This document shows positions 29,283 through 37,926 of a stretch of 38,288 bases of DNA, piece after piece. Each line of letters starts with the position of its first letter. The stretch's first letter is position 1. Both the position numbers and the translations under genes were made by a program. The notes beneath the pieces are model-generated. The model searched no databases, was not told the DNA's origin, and saw only the letters and a list, made by a program, of their open reading frames with translations. The stretch is from Actinomycetales bacterium UBA1416. Its GTDB lineage: Bacteria; Actinomycetota; Actinomycetes; Actinomycetales; Actinomycetaceae. The stretch spans positions 16,471 through 54,758 of the forward strand of contig DBPQ01000098.1 in assembly GCA_002304945.1 (NCBI GenBank), written 5' to 3'.

Positions 29283-31106
29283 CTACCGCCGGCGGGTCCC
29301 GAAGATCGTCCGGGTGATCTCGCGGCCCGCCGTGCGCAGCGCGCTGCTCAACAGGGAGTCCAGCTGCTTCTGGCGGGCCGCACGACGGCGGTCCTCCTCC
29401 TTCTCGGCGGCCGCCCGCTCACGCTCCAGGCGCTTCTCCTCCTCGGCACGCTCCTTCGCGAGCTGCTCCTCGAGCTCGGCGAGCTCCTCGGCCCGCTGCT
29501 CCTCGAGCTCCCGCCGCTCGGCCGCCGCCCGCTGCTGCTCCATCCGCGTGGTCAGCATCTCATAGGCCGACTCGCCGTCGACGGCGTCGCGGTACCGTGG
29601 GAGCAGCGTCGAGGCGGCGACGACGGCGTCCACCCGGGCAGCCGTCGCGGTGCCCATGCTCGCCTGTGGGGCGCGCAGGCGCGTGGCCGCCACCGGGCTC
29701 GGGGCGCCCTTCTCGGAGAGCACCGTCACCACCGCCTCGCCGGTGCCCAGCGTGGTCAGGACCTCCTCGAGGTCGTACGGGGAGTTGGGGAAGGTCTTGA
29801 CGGACTGCTTCAGCCGTTCGGCGTCCTTCGGGGTGTAGGCCCGCAGGGCGTGCTGCACCCGGGAGCCGAGCTGGGCGAGGACGTCCTCCGGGACATCCTT
29901 GGGGGTCTGGGTCACGAAGAACACCCCGACGCCCTTGGACCGGATCAGGCGGACGGTCTGTACCACCTGGGCCAGGAACTCCTTGGAGGCGTCGTTGAAC
30001 AGCAGGTGGGCCTCGTCGAAGAAGAACACCAGCCGGGGCTTCTCCGCGTCCCCAACTTCGGGAAGCTCGCCGAAGAGGTCGGCGAGCAGCCACATCACGA
30101 ACGTCGAGAAGAGCGCCGGCTGGCCGGAGAGCTCGGGGAGCTCGAGGCTCGAGATGATGCCCCGGCCGTCCGCCGTGGTACGCATCAGGTCCGCGGTGTC
30201 GAAGGCGGGTTCCCCGAAGAATGCGTCCGCTCCCTGGGCCTGCAGGGCCGCGATCTCCCGCAGGATGACCCCGGCCGTGGCCGTGGAGATCCCGCCGATC
30301 TGCTTCAGTTCCGGCTTGCCGTCGTCGCTGGTGAGGTAGGAGATGACCGAGCGCAGGTCCTTGAGGTCGAGCAGGGCGAGGCCCTGGGTGTCGGCCCAGT
30401 GGAAGATCAGCGCCAGGGAGGACTCCTGCGTGTCGTTCAGGCCGAGCACCTTGGACAGCAGCAGCGGGCCGAAGTCGGTGACGGTGGTGCGGATGGGAAC
30501 CCCGCGGCCCGCGCCGCCGAGGCTGAGGAGCTCGAGCGGGAACGCTTCCGGCTCCCAGTCCTGGCCGAGCGGGCCGGTGCGGGCGAGCAGCTTCTCCGAG
30601 GAGGTCCCCGGCTCCGCGAGCCCGGTGAGGTCCCCCTTGATGTCCGTGAGGAACACCGGCACTCCTGCCGCCGAGAGCCCCTCGGCCATCAACTGCAGGG
30701 TGCGGGTCTTGCCGGTGCCGGTGGCGCCGGCGACGAGGCCGTGACGGTTCAGCATCCGCAGGGGGATGGCCACCTGGGCGAGCGGCTCCGGGTCCCCGTC
30801 GACGAGCAGGGCCCCCAGCGGGAGGGAGGCGCCCTCGTGGGTGTAGCCGGCCGCGACGTCGGCGGCGTGGCCCTCGAGGGGGGCAGCCGCACCGTCACCG
30901 CCGGGCACGTCCGGCGCCGCCTCGCCGGCCGGCGCCCCCTCCTGTGCCTCTGGTGCCGCACCGTCGTCTCCACCGGCCATGGCGGCCTCGAGGGCGGCCT
31001 GCGCTGCTGCCGCGCGCGCGGCAGCAGCCTCCGCCTCCTTCTGCGCTGCCTCCGCGGCGGCTCGCGCCGCCTCTGCCTTGAGCTGGGCGATCTCCGGTGA
31101 CGTCAT
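29283..31106 (-). CDS. HerA-like helicase/ATPase (DUF853 family)
   Basis: The 607-residue protein begins with an Ala/Glu-rich coiled coil (residues 4-45) and a Gly/Ala/Pro linker, followed by the DUF853 HerA-FtsK-type ATPase: Walker A GATGTGKT at 127-134, DIKGDLTGLAEPG, a Walker B RLVFFFDEAHLL near residue 345, and FFVTQTPKDVPEDVLAQLG with an arginine-finger-type region after it. The C-terminal 90 residues form a long charged coiled coil (ELEEQRAEELAELEEQ and on). DUF853 proteins are widespread and presumed DNA translocases, but their role is not established. The ATG has a -10-like TAGGAT six bases before it, back to back with the degV promoter. Confidence 0.9.
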   Translation of the reverse strand: MTSPEIAQLKAEAARAAAEAAQKEAEAAAARAAAAQAALEAAMAGGDDGAAPEAQEGAPAGEAAPDVPGGDGAAAPLEGHAADVAAGYTHEGASLPLGALLVDGDPEPLAQVAIPLRMLNRHGLVAGATGTGKTRTLQLMAEGLSAAGVPVFLTDIKGDLTGLAEPGTSSEKLLARTGPLGQDWEPEAFPLELLSLGGAGRGVPIRTTVTDFGPLLLSKVLGLNDTQESSLALIFHWADTQGLALLDLKDLRSVISYLTSDDGKPELKQIGGISTATAGVILREIAALQAQGADAFFGEPAFDTADLMRTTADGRGIISSLELPELSGQPALFSTFVMWLLADLFGELPEVGDAEKPRLVFFFDEAHLLFNDASKEFLAQVVQTVRLIRSKGVGVFFVTQTPKDVPEDVLAQLGSRVQHALRAYTPKDAERLKQSVKTFPNSPYDLEEVLTTLGTGEAVVTVLSEKGAPSPVAATRLRAPQASMGTATAARVDAVVAASTLLPRYRDAVDGESAYEMLTTRMEQQRAAAERRELEEQRAEELAELEEQLAKERAEEEKRLERERAAAEKEEDRRRAARQKQLDSLLSSALRTAGREITRTIFGTRRR

Positions 31107-31112
31107 GATTCG

Positions 31113-31131
31113 ATCCTAGGATGCGTAGCCT
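31113..31131. promoter_or_regulatory. Back-to-back leaderless -10 elements (herA-like gene and degV)
   Basis: On the minus strand TAGGAT (31118-31113) ends six bases before the ATG at 31106. On the plus strand TAGCCT (31126-31131) ends six bases before the ATG at 31138. The two genes share only 31 bp between starts, so the promoters overlap and may interfere. Confidence 0.6.
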
Positions 31132-31137
31132 GTTCCC

Positions 31138-32043
31138 ATGGGCCTGACGCGGATCGCACTCGTGACCGACTCCACGTGGTCCCTGCCCCCTGAGCTGGCC
31201 GAGGAGATGGGGATCCGGGTCCTCCCCCTGCACGTCAACGCCGGCCGGACTGCCCTCGTCGACCGGGCGGAGGACATGGACCGCATCCTCCGCCTCCTCC
31301 GCACGACGGCGCTCACCACCTCCCAGCCGACCCCCGGTGAGGTTCGGGACCTCCTCCACTCCCTCGCCGACGGGGGCGCCGAGGGGATCGTCTGCGTCCA
31401 CCTCTCGGACCGGCTCTCCGGCACTGTCGCCTCGGTGCGCGGCGTCGCCGAGGAGGTCGCCGCCGACCGTCACCTCCCCATCGAGGTGGTGGACACGCGC
31501 ACGGTCGCCGGCGCACTCGGGTACGCGGTGGCGGTCGCGGGCGCAAGCCTGGCCGCGGGAGATCCCATGGCGACGGCGGTCGCGCGCGCCCGCGAGTGTG
31601 CCACCAGCTCCCGGGTCTTCCTGTCCGTGGCGGACCTCGGACATCTCCACCGGGGCGGCCGGCTCCGGGGGCCCCAGCTGGTGCTCGGCACGGCACTCGG
31701 CATCAAGCCCGTCCTCACCGTCCGGGACGGTGAGATCCGCCTGCTGGAGTCCGTGCGCGGGACGGCGCGAGCTCATCAGCGGCTCGTGGCGCTCGCGCTG
31801 CGGGCGGCCCGGTCGGGCAGCGCCCGGGATCCGCGACGGCGTATCAGCGTCGCCGTCCACCACGTGGATGCGCGGCAGGCCGCCGAGCGGGTGGCCGCCC
31901 GTGTCGCGGAGGAGGCGGTGACCGCGGGAGTCGAGATCGATCGGTTGGACGTCACGCCGATGGCCGGAGTCCTGGCGGTGCACGCCGGTCCGGAGGCCCT
32001 CGCCGTCGCCATGGCGCGGACGGGCGGCCTCATCCACAGCTGA
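31138..32043 (+). CDS. DegV family fatty-acid-binding protein
   Basis: The 301-residue protein has the DegV fold: IALVTDSTWSLPPELAEEMGI at the N-terminus, TTSQPTPGEVRDLL with the Ser that contacts the lipid headgroup, and LSDRLSGTVASVRG. DegV/FakB-type proteins bind fatty acids and in Firmicutes hand them to a kinase (FakA). No kinase is adjacent here, so the role is less certain. The start is set by the leaderless -10 element. The degV-comEA-comEC-holA order is common in actinobacteria. Confidence 0.92.
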   Translation: MGLTRIALVTDSTWSLPPELAEEMGIRVLPLHVNAGRTALVDRAEDMDRILRLLRTTALTTSQPTPGEVRDLLHSLADGGAEGIVCVHLSDRLSGTVASVRGVAEEVAADRHLPIEVVDTRTVAGALGYAVAVAGASLAAGDPMATAVARARECATSSRVFLSVADLGHLHRGGRLRGPQLVLGTALGIKPVLTVRDGEIRLLESVRGTARAHQRLVALALRAARSGSARDPRRRISVAVHHVDARQAAERVAARVAEEAVTAGVEIDRLDVTPMAGVLAVHAGPEALAVAMARTGGLIHS

Positions 32044-32105
32044 CCGGGGTGCGGCGCTCTCCACAGGATGCGGAACGCGTACTGCCGGCCATCCCACGCC
32101 ACCCC

Positions 32106-32111
32106 TAGCCT
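32106..32111 (+). promoter_or_regulatory. -10 element of a likely leaderless comEA transcript
   Basis: TAGCCT ends seven bases before the GTG at 32119 and supports that codon as the start. Confidence 0.5.
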
Positions 32112-32118
32112 CGGGCGC

Positions 32119-32757
32119 GTGGTCCCCCAGCACCGTGCCGTCCGCCCCGGCCTCCCGCGCGCCGCTGCGCTCACCCTGTCCCTCCTCGTGCTCGCCGTGG
32201 CCGCCCTCGTCTCCGCATGGGCGTGGTTCGGCGCCCGGGGAGAGGTCGTCGCGCTCCCTCCCACCGCGTCCGCGACGCCCACGCCCACGCCTGACCCGGG
32301 CGGTGACGCGACGCCGGAGGTCACCCCCGCAGGGACGGCGACCGTGCACGTGACCGGAGCGGTGACGGTCCCCGGCGTGTACGTGCTCACCCTCGGAGCC
32401 CGAGTGGACGACGCGATCGCCGCAGCGGGTGGGCTCACCGCAGACGCGGACGAGTCGGCCCTCAACCGTGCCCAGGTGCTCACCGACGCCCAGCAGGTGT
32501 ACGTCCCGGTCGAGGGAGAGGCCCCCGCACCCGCCGCCGGAGCGGGTGCCGGAGCGGCGCCGTCGGGCACGATCAATCTCAACACGGCGAGCGCGGCCGA
32601 GCTGGAGGAACTCCCCGGAGTCGGGCCGGCGCTCGCCGGCGAGATCGTCACCTGGCGGCAGACGCGTGGGCCGTTCTCCAGCGTCGAGGACCTCGACGAC
32701 GTTCCCGGCATCGGCCCGGCCGTCCTCGAGAAGGTGCGCGCCCGGGTGACCGTGTGA
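32119..32757 (+). CDS. comEA: ComEA family DNA-binding competence protein
   Basis: The 212-residue protein has an N-terminal transmembrane helix (about 15-38, LTLSLLVLAVAALVSAWAWF), a Pro/Thr linker, an SLBB domain (about 76-130; VHVTGAVTVPGVYVLTLGA) and a C-terminal helix-hairpin-helix pair (about 150-212; INLNTASAAELEELPGVG and DLDDVPGIGPAVLEKVRA) that binds double-stranded DNA. In competence systems ComEA holds DNA outside the membrane for the ComEC channel. Actinobacteria often keep this pair without known natural competence. The GTG at 32119 is chosen by the -10 position; the frame is open to 32068. The stop overlaps the comEC start (GTGA). Confidence 0.92.
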   Translation: MVPQHRAVRPGLPRAAALTLSLLVLAVAALVSAWAWFGARGEVVALPPTASATPTPTPDPGGDATPEVTPAGTATVHVTGAVTVPGVYVLTLGARVDDAIAAAGGLTADADESALNRAQVLTDAQQVYVPVEGEAPAPAAGAGAGAAPSGTINLNTASAAELEELPGVGPALAGEIVTWRQTRGPFSSVEDLDDVPGIGPAVLEKVRARVTV

Positions 32758-35099
32758 GGCATGACGCCCGGCTCGTCCCCGCGGCGCTGGCCGGCTGGGC
32801 GGGGGCGGCCGCAGCGCTGCTCGGTGGGTCCTCCCTGGCCGTGCCGGGTGTGGTGGTCGCCGTCGCCGCCGGCGCGGCGCTCGTGCTGGCCGCGCGGGTG
32901 GGGTACCTCCGGGCTCGCCCGTCCGTCGCGCTCCAGGCCCTGCTCTGTGCCGCCGTGGCGATCGCGGTCGTCCTCAGCGCGCGAGCCCAACTCGCGGCCC
33001 GGCTCTCCGGGGAGTTCGAGGCGTTGCGGAGCGAGAGGAGCGAGATCGTCGCGACGGCGGTGGCGCTCTCCGACGCCCGGGCCCTCGGTCCGTCGTCCCG
33101 CAGCGCCGCGATGGTGTCCCTGCGGCTGGAGTCGGTCGCGGCCCCCGCAGCGGTGCCTGTGCGCTCGATCGCGCGCGTGACGGCGCTGGGAGACGTCGTC
33201 GGGGTACGGCGTGGCGACCGCGTCGGCGTCACCGGTGAACTCGCCGCGCTGCCGGCACACGAGGACTCGCAGGCGCTCCTGCTGGACGCCGCCGTCGACG
33301 CCCGGGCGTCCCCGCCCGGGATCGCGGGCGCGCTGCAGGGGGTGCGTGCGTCGTTCCTGTCCGTCACGGCCACGCTCGGGCCTCAGGGTCGGGGACTCGT
33401 CCCCGGCATCACCATCGGGGACGACTCGGCACTGCCGGCCACCCTGCTCGAGGCGATGCGCCGCACCTCGCTCGGTCACCTGACCGCGGTCTCCGGCGCG
33501 CACATCGCGCTCGTTCTCGGCGCGGTCGGGGTCCTCGCGGCCCGGGCACCCACGCGGCTCCGGTCGGCGTTGCTCGCGATCGCGCTCGCCGCCCTCGTCG
33601 CGCTGGTCGGCCCGGAGGAGTCGGTGGTCCGGGCCGCGGCCATGGGCTGCGCGGCCGTCGTCGCGATGCTGCGCGGCCGGCCTCCGAAGGCCCTGCCGGC
33701 CCTGGCGACCGGGATGGTGGCCCTTCTCATCCTCGACCCGTGGCTCGCGTTCTCCTTCGGGTTCGCGCTGTCCGTCAGTGCGACCGCGGCTCTCATCCTG
33801 CTGGCGCCCCTCCTCGGGGCTCGCCTGGATCGGCTGCTCGAGCGCGCCGGCGCGCGCCCTGGTCGCACCGTCTCCGCCGTCCTCGCCGCACCGCTGGCCG
33901 CCCATCTCGCGTGCGCGCCGATCATCGTGCTGTTCAATCCCACCGTGAGCCTGTCCGGCGTGCTCGCGAACGCGGTCGCAGCGCCCGCCGTGGCTCCCGC
34001 CACCCTGCTCGGCCTGGGAGCCGTCCTGGTGACGCCGCTGTCGCTGCCGGCCGCCACCTGGCTCGCGCGCGCGGCGGAGGTGTTCACCGGGTGGATCGCG
34101 GGCACCGCGATGGTGGTGTCCAGGCTGCCCGCCAGTTCGGTGCCGTGGCCCGAGGGGGCGCGCGGCGCCCTCGCGCTCGCCGTCGTGCACCTCGTGGCCG
34201 CCCTGGTCCTCCTGATCCCGGCGCGCCGGGTGGCACCGTGGGTGCGCCCACGGCCTCTGCTGGCGCTGGTGCTGGCCGTGGCGGCGCTGGGAACGGGAAT
34301 GGCGCTCCTGGCGCGGCGCGACGACTGGACGGTCTACCAGTGCGACGTGGGACAGGGCTCGGCACTCCTCGTCCGGTCCGGCCCACGATCGGCGGTCATG
34401 GTGGACGTGGGCCCCGAGGACGGGCGCTCCCAGGACTGCCTCACCGCCGCTGGCATCCTCCACCTGGATCTCCTCGTCCTCACCCATCCGCACGCCGACC
34501 ACGTGGCCAACCTTCCGGCGGTCCTGGCCGCGGTGCGCGTGGATGAGGTGATCGTCTCCCCGGCGGGAGAGCCGTTCGACGCCGTCCGCCGGGTGGAGGG
34601 CGAGCTGGCCTTCGCCGGCCTCACACCGCAGCGGGGTGTGGCGGGCGACCGTGGCCGTGCGGGGAACGTGGAGTGGGAGGTGCTCTGGCCGTCGGCACGG
34701 CCGGGGACCGTGGATGCGAACGACCTGTCGGTCGCCGTCCTGCTGACCTCACCGGGGGGCCGCGTCCTCGCCCTCGGGGACCTGCAGCGCGGGGGACAGG
34801 AGGGACTGGCGCAGGCCGTCGCGGCGTGCGGGACGCCATGCCGGGGACTCGAGGTCGTCGCCATGGCTCATCACGGGTCCCGGGATCAGGATCCGGCACT
34901 GGCTGCCCTCCTCGACCCGGCGATCACGCTCATCTCCGTGGGGGAGGACAACCCGTACGGCCATCCCACGCCCGAGGCGATCGCCCTCTACGGGGACCTC
35001 GGCAGCCGGATCTGGCGCAGCGACAAGCATGGGACCGTCCGGGTCCTCCTGGGCGATGGTCATGCCGTGGTGGAGGCCGGCCGACCGACCGGATCGTAG
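32754..35099 (+). CDS. comEC: ComEC/Rec2 DNA-uptake channel protein
   Basis: The 781-residue protein has about ten transmembrane helices in two blocks. The competence domain contains SLGHLTAVSGAHIALVLG near residue 240, the signature of the family. A C-terminal metallo-beta-lactamase-like domain (about 515-781) has YQCDVGQGSALLV, MVDVGPEDG and the metal motif THPHADH, with MAHHGSRDQD further on. The N-terminal OB-like region lies outside the membrane. ComEC makes the pore for single-stranded DNA and its beta-lactamase domain is thought to degrade the other strand. The start overlaps the comEA stop. A short gap of 42 bases precedes holA. Confidence 0.94.
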   Translation: MRHDARLVPAALAGWAGAAAALLGGSSLAVPGVVVAVAAGAALVLAARVGYLRARPSVALQALLCAAVAIAVVLSARAQLAARLSGEFEALRSERSEIVATAVALSDARALGPSSRSAAMVSLRLESVAAPAAVPVRSIARVTALGDVVGVRRGDRVGVTGELAALPAHEDSQALLLDAAVDARASPPGIAGALQGVRASFLSVTATLGPQGRGLVPGITIGDDSALPATLLEAMRRTSLGHLTAVSGAHIALVLGAVGVLAARAPTRLRSALLAIALAALVALVGPEESVVRAAAMGCAAVVAMLRGRPPKALPALATGMVALLILDPWLAFSFGFALSVSATAALILLAPLLGARLDRLLERAGARPGRTVSAVLAAPLAAHLACAPIIVLFNPTVSLSGVLANAVAAPAVAPATLLGLGAVLVTPLSLPAATWLARAAEVFTGWIAGTAMVVSRLPASSVPWPEGARGALALAVVHLVAALVLLIPARRVAPWVRPRPLLALVLAVAALGTGMALLARRDDWTVYQCDVGQGSALLVRSGPRSAVMVDVGPEDGRSQDCLTAAGILHLDLLVLTHPHADHVANLPAVLAAVRVDEVIVSPAGEPFDAVRRVEGELAFAGLTPQRGVAGDRGRAGNVEWEVLWPSARPGTVDANDLSVAVLLTSPGGRVLALGDLQRGGQEGLAQAVAACGTPCRGLEVVAMAHHGSRDQDPALAALLDPAITLISVGEDNPYGHPTPEAIALYGDLGSRIWRSDKHGTVRVLLGDGHAVVEAGRPTGS

Positions 35100-35129
35100 G
35101 CCGGCGACGCGCGTGGGGGTGGGACGTGG

Positions 35130-35135
35130 GAGGCT
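35130..35135 (+). promoter_or_regulatory. -10-like element of a likely leaderless holA transcript
   Basis: GAGGCT ends six bases before the GTG at 35142. The match to the -10 consensus is weaker than at the other starts, but the spacing is the same. Confidence 0.4.
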
Positions 35136-35141
35136 GGGTGG

Positions 35142-36116
35142 GTGAGCAGATCCCTGTCCTGGGAGGCCGCCGAACTCGGGCCGGTCGTCCTCGTCCGCGA
35201 CGGCGAGCCCGTCCTCGGCGACCGTGTCCTCGCCGCCCTGCTCGTTCAGGCGCGCGCCGTCGACCCCGAGGTCGAGGTGTCCCGGCTCGCGGCCGCCACC
35301 TACGAGGCCGGCCAGCTCACGTGGCTCGCCAGTCCCTCCCTCTTCGGGGAGCGCCGTCTCGTGATCGTGGAGGGTGCGGAGGCGATGAACGACTCGTTCC
35401 TCACCGAGTGCCTCGCCTACCTCGAGGCACCGGCGGACGACGTGTGGCTCGTGGTGCGCCACGGTGGCGGGAACCGGGGGAAGCGGTTGCTGGACGCGCT
35501 TGGACGGACGGGCACCGTGGTGGCCTGCGAGGCGGTGAAACGGGAGTCCGACAAGGTCGAGTTCGTCCGGGGGGACTTCCGGCGGGCGGGTCGGCGCATC
35601 GACCAGGAGGCCGTCCAGGCCCTCGTCGACGCCGTGGGGTCGGACCTGCGCGAACTCGACGCTGCTGTGCGGCAGTTGCTCGCGGACACCACCGGTGTCG
35701 TCACCGCCGCCACCGTCAACCGGTACCACGCGGGGCGGGTGGAGGCGAGCGGCTTCCGCGTCGCCGATGCCGCACTCGCCGGGGACGCCGCCACGGCCAT
35801 CACCCTGGCGCGGCACGCGATCGCGACCGGCACGCCGGCGGTGCCGCTGGTCGCCGCGCTGGCGGCGAAGCTCCGTACCCTCGCCAAGGTCGGGGCGATG
35901 CGGGGCCGCTCCCTGTCCGCGGCGGACATCGGGCTCGCGCCCTGGCAGGTGCAGCGCGCCGAGCGGGAGCTGCGCGGATGGCGTCCGGAGTCCCTCGCCG
36001 AGGCCATCAGTGCGGTCGCTCGCGCGGATGAGGAGGTCAAGGGGCTGAGCCGGGACCCCGACTTCGCCATCGAGCGGGCGCTGCTGCGCGTCGTCGCAGC
36101 CCGCAACGCCACCTGA
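35142..36116 (+). CDS. holA: DNA polymerase III subunit delta
   Basis: HolA is the clamp-loader subunit that opens the sliding clamp. The 324-residue length is typical. The N-terminal domain has VLVRDGEPVLGDRVLAALL and FGERRLVIVEGAE, the middle LDALGRTGTVVACEAVK, and the C-terminal collar region has FRVADAALAGDAATAITLARHAIATGTPAVPLVAALAAKLRTL in pieces matching the family. The GTG start at 35142 fits the leaderless pattern. It is followed by a strong hairpin and the convergent rpsT gene, the usual actinobacterial order (comEC-holA-rpsT). Confidence 0.94.
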   Translation: MSRSLSWEAAELGPVVLVRDGEPVLGDRVLAALLVQARAVDPEVEVSRLAAATYEAGQLTWLASPSLFGERRLVIVEGAEAMNDSFLTECLAYLEAPADDVWLVVRHGGGNRGKRLLDALGRTGTVVACEAVKRESDKVEFVRGDFRRAGRRIDQEAVQALVDAVGSDLRELDAAVRQLLADTTGVVTAATVNRYHAGRVEASGFRVADAALAGDAATAITLARHAIATGTPAVPLVAALAAKLRTLAKVGAMRGRSLSAADIGLAPWQVQRAERELRGWRPESLAEAISAVARADEEVKGLSRDPDFAIERALLRVVAARNAT

Positions 36117-36126
36117 GACGTACGAC

Positions 36127-36159
36127 GACGAGGGCGCCGAGTCACTCGGCGCCCTCGTC
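36127..36159. terminator. Bidirectional terminator between holA and rpsT
   Basis: A perfect 15-bp stem (36127-36141 with 36145-36159) closes a TCA loop, 10 bases after holA and 13 before the rpsT stop. It can serve both convergent genes. Confidence 0.85.
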
Positions 36160-36172
36160 ATCCCTGACGGTG

Positions 36173-36436
36173 TCAGGCCAGCTTGTTGACCTGCCTGGCC
36201 AGCTTCGACTTGCGGTTGGCGGCCTGGTTGCGGTGGATGACACCCTTCGAGACGGCCTTGTCGAGCTTGCGGCCCGCCTTCTCGAGGGCTGCGGTGGCTG
36301 TCTCCCTGTCACCGGCCTCGATCGCCTCACGCACCTTGCGCACGTACGTCTTGAGCTCGCTCTTGACGGCCTTGTTGCGCTGGCGCGCCTTCTCGTTGGT
36401 GCGGATCCGCTTGATCTGCGACTTGATGTTTGCCAC
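36173..36436 (-). CDS. rpsT: 30S ribosomal protein S20
   Basis: S20 (bS20) binds the 16S rRNA early in 30S assembly. The 87-residue, highly basic, helical protein starts MANIKSQIKRIRTNEKAR and ends KSKLARQVNKLA, a complete family match. The start codon is GTG at 36436. The likely promoter lies some 150 bp upstream, so the mRNA has a leader that could fold (a TCGC-GCAA-GCGA tetraloop hairpin near 36455), and S20 genes are often autoregulated. It is convergent with holA. Confidence 0.97.
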   Translation of the reverse strand: MANIKSQIKRIRTNEKARQRNKAVKSELKTYVRKVREAIEAGDRETATAALEKAGRKLDKAVSKGVIHRNQAANRKSKLARQVNKLA

Positions 36437-36581
36437 GAAATGGACTTTCTGGTTCGTTCGCTTGCGCGAGCCTGTGGTGGTCGTTCGAGGGAACGTCAGC
36501 AGCGGGAGACGGTGGCGTGGGGATGCCGGTGCGAAGCCGCTGACTTGGTGCCCGCCCGACCGAGCAGGAACCCAACGGTCG

Positions 36582-36610
36582 AGTTTACCAACAACGGGGA
36601 CCCCGGCGAA
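36582..36610 (-). promoter_or_regulatory. Candidate rpsT promoter
   Basis: On the minus strand TTCGCC (36610-36605) and TAAACT (36587-36582) are 17 bp apart. Transcription would start near 36575, giving rpsT a leader of about 140 nt. The -35 match is weak. The rest of 36437-36643 shows nothing else clear. Confidence 0.45.
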
Positions 36611-36643
36611 CCCGGGGGAGGAGTGCCCGGGGTGAGCCCTGCC

Positions 36644-37219
36644 TCACATCGTGGCGTGGACCTCCCGGACCCGGGCCACGACCGCACGGAAGATCCGCTC
36701 GTCGAGGACCCCACCCTCGCGGCGGACGTCGTCCGGGCTGACGCGCAGCAACCGGTCGAGGCGTACCTCGGACGGGCGACGCCGGGAGTCCCAGTCGCCC
36801 GTCCCGATGTCCATCCAGTGGCGTCCCCAGCGGGCCTCGTCGGCCGCGTCCTCGTCGTGGTCCTGCGACGTCAGCTGGGCCACGACGACGTCGGCGCCCG
36901 CCCGGGCGAGCACCAGCACGGGCCGGTCCTTGCCCCGGGTGGGGTCGTCCTCATAGGGCACCCAGGTCCACACGACCTCGCCGGGGTCCGGATCGCCGTC
37001 ACGGTGCGGCTCGTAGTCGAAGTCGGGCAAGCCGGTCGTGGCGGGTCCGGGCCGCGGTATCGTCGCCGTCCTGCCTCCCCGAGCGTCACCGGCGCCTCCA
37101 CGGGCGTCGTCGTCCTGGGCGCCGCCCCGCCGGGACGCACCGCGCCGGGCGCCCCCGAGGAGGGCGCGGGCACCCTCCCGCGCCAGGCCGAGCAGGAGCC
37201 GAGTCGTGGATTCCCTCAT
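36644..37219 (-). CDS. PemK/MazF-like protein without an adjacent antitoxin
   Basis: The 191-residue protein has a basic Arg/Gly/Ala-rich N-terminus (about 1-60), likely disordered, and a C-terminal PemK/MazF-like barrel (about 78-185) starting GEVVWTWVPYEDDPTRGKDRPVLVLA, seen here as VVWTWVPYEDD and KDRPVLVLARAG. True MazF toxins are about 110 residues and sit next to an antitoxin; no antitoxin-like gene is present, so this may be a lone domesticated member. The ATG at 37219 (MRESTTRLLLGL) is chosen over an upstream frame to 37252. The catalytic state cannot be judged without alignment. Confidence 0.75.
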   Translation of the reverse strand: MRESTTRLLLGLAREGARALLGGARRGASRRGGAQDDDARGGAGDARGGRTATIPRPGPATTGLPDFDYEPHRDGDPDPGEVVWTWVPYEDDPTRGKDRPVLVLARAGADVVVAQLTSQDHDEDAADEARWGRHWMDIGTGDWDSRRRPSEVRLDRLLRVSPDDVRREGGVLDERIFRAVVARVREVHATM

Positions 37220-37261
37220 GTCGCAAGGGTAACCGGTGGCCCGGACCGCCACCGGCGGGGA

Positions 37262-37822
37262 TCAGCCGAACGCGAGGATGGTGATGCTGATCATCGCGCC
37301 GAGCGCCCCCACCGGGATGGCGAGGAGAGCACCGAGCAGTGCGACGAGGGTGACGCGGAGGTCGTCCTTCAGGTAGGGGGCGTTGACGGTGCCACCAGCG
37401 GCCAGCACGAGGGCCCGCTGGGCGGCCTCGATCCGGGGGAAGTAGCGGGCGGTGCGCACCGAGTTCTCCCAGCGCACCTCCTCGAGGAAGGCCATCTCCT
37501 CGCTCAGGCGGTCGGCGGCGGGGGACGGCCGGTCCACCACCCCGGCGGAGAGCTGCTGGGCCTCCAGGGCAGCCTCCATGGCGTCGACGTGACGGGTGAG
37601 GCGGACCCTGCGCCAGGCGAGGAGCGCCACGAGGAGGCCGAGAACCGCGGCCACCACGACCAGGAACCAGGCGAACGCTGCCCCGGTCGTGACCGCGGCG
37701 AGCACCGCGAACAGGAGGAAGAAACCGTCGGCGACGGCCGCCAGCGCGACGATGACACCGCCGGGCCGCGAGCCGAACCGGATGATGGAGGGGAAGACCC
37801 TGTTGATCAGGTCGGACGTCAT
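37262..37822 (-). CDS. Membrane protein, unknown function
   Basis: The 186-residue protein has two closely spaced transmembrane helices (about 24-44 and 46-66) followed by a cytoplasmic helical region (about 70-140, with RRVRLTRHVDAMEAALEAQ) and a third hydrophobic stretch at the C-terminus (about 158-186, VTLVALLGALLAIPVGALGAM). The ATG at 37822 has GAGGTG at eight bases. It is divergent from lepA and follows no recognised family. The PemK-like gene lies 42 bases downstream on the same strand. Confidence 0.78.
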   Translation of the reverse strand: MTSDLINRVFPSIIRFGSRPGGVIVALAAVADGFFLLFAVLAAVTTGAAFAWFLVVVAAVLGLLVALLAWRRVRLTRHVDAMEAALEAQQLSAGVVDRPSPAADRLSEEMAFLEEVRWENSVRTARYFPRIEAAQRALVLAAGGTVNAPYLKDDLRVTLVALLGALLAIPVGALGAMISITILAFG

Positions 37823-37926
37823 GGAACACACCTCGCTTCGTGGGGGAGAACGTCCCGGCGGGCGCGGTTGTTCCCGTTTCGCCGCACGGGCCCGGCATGG
37901 GACGATGTGACCCAGACGTCCGACCC

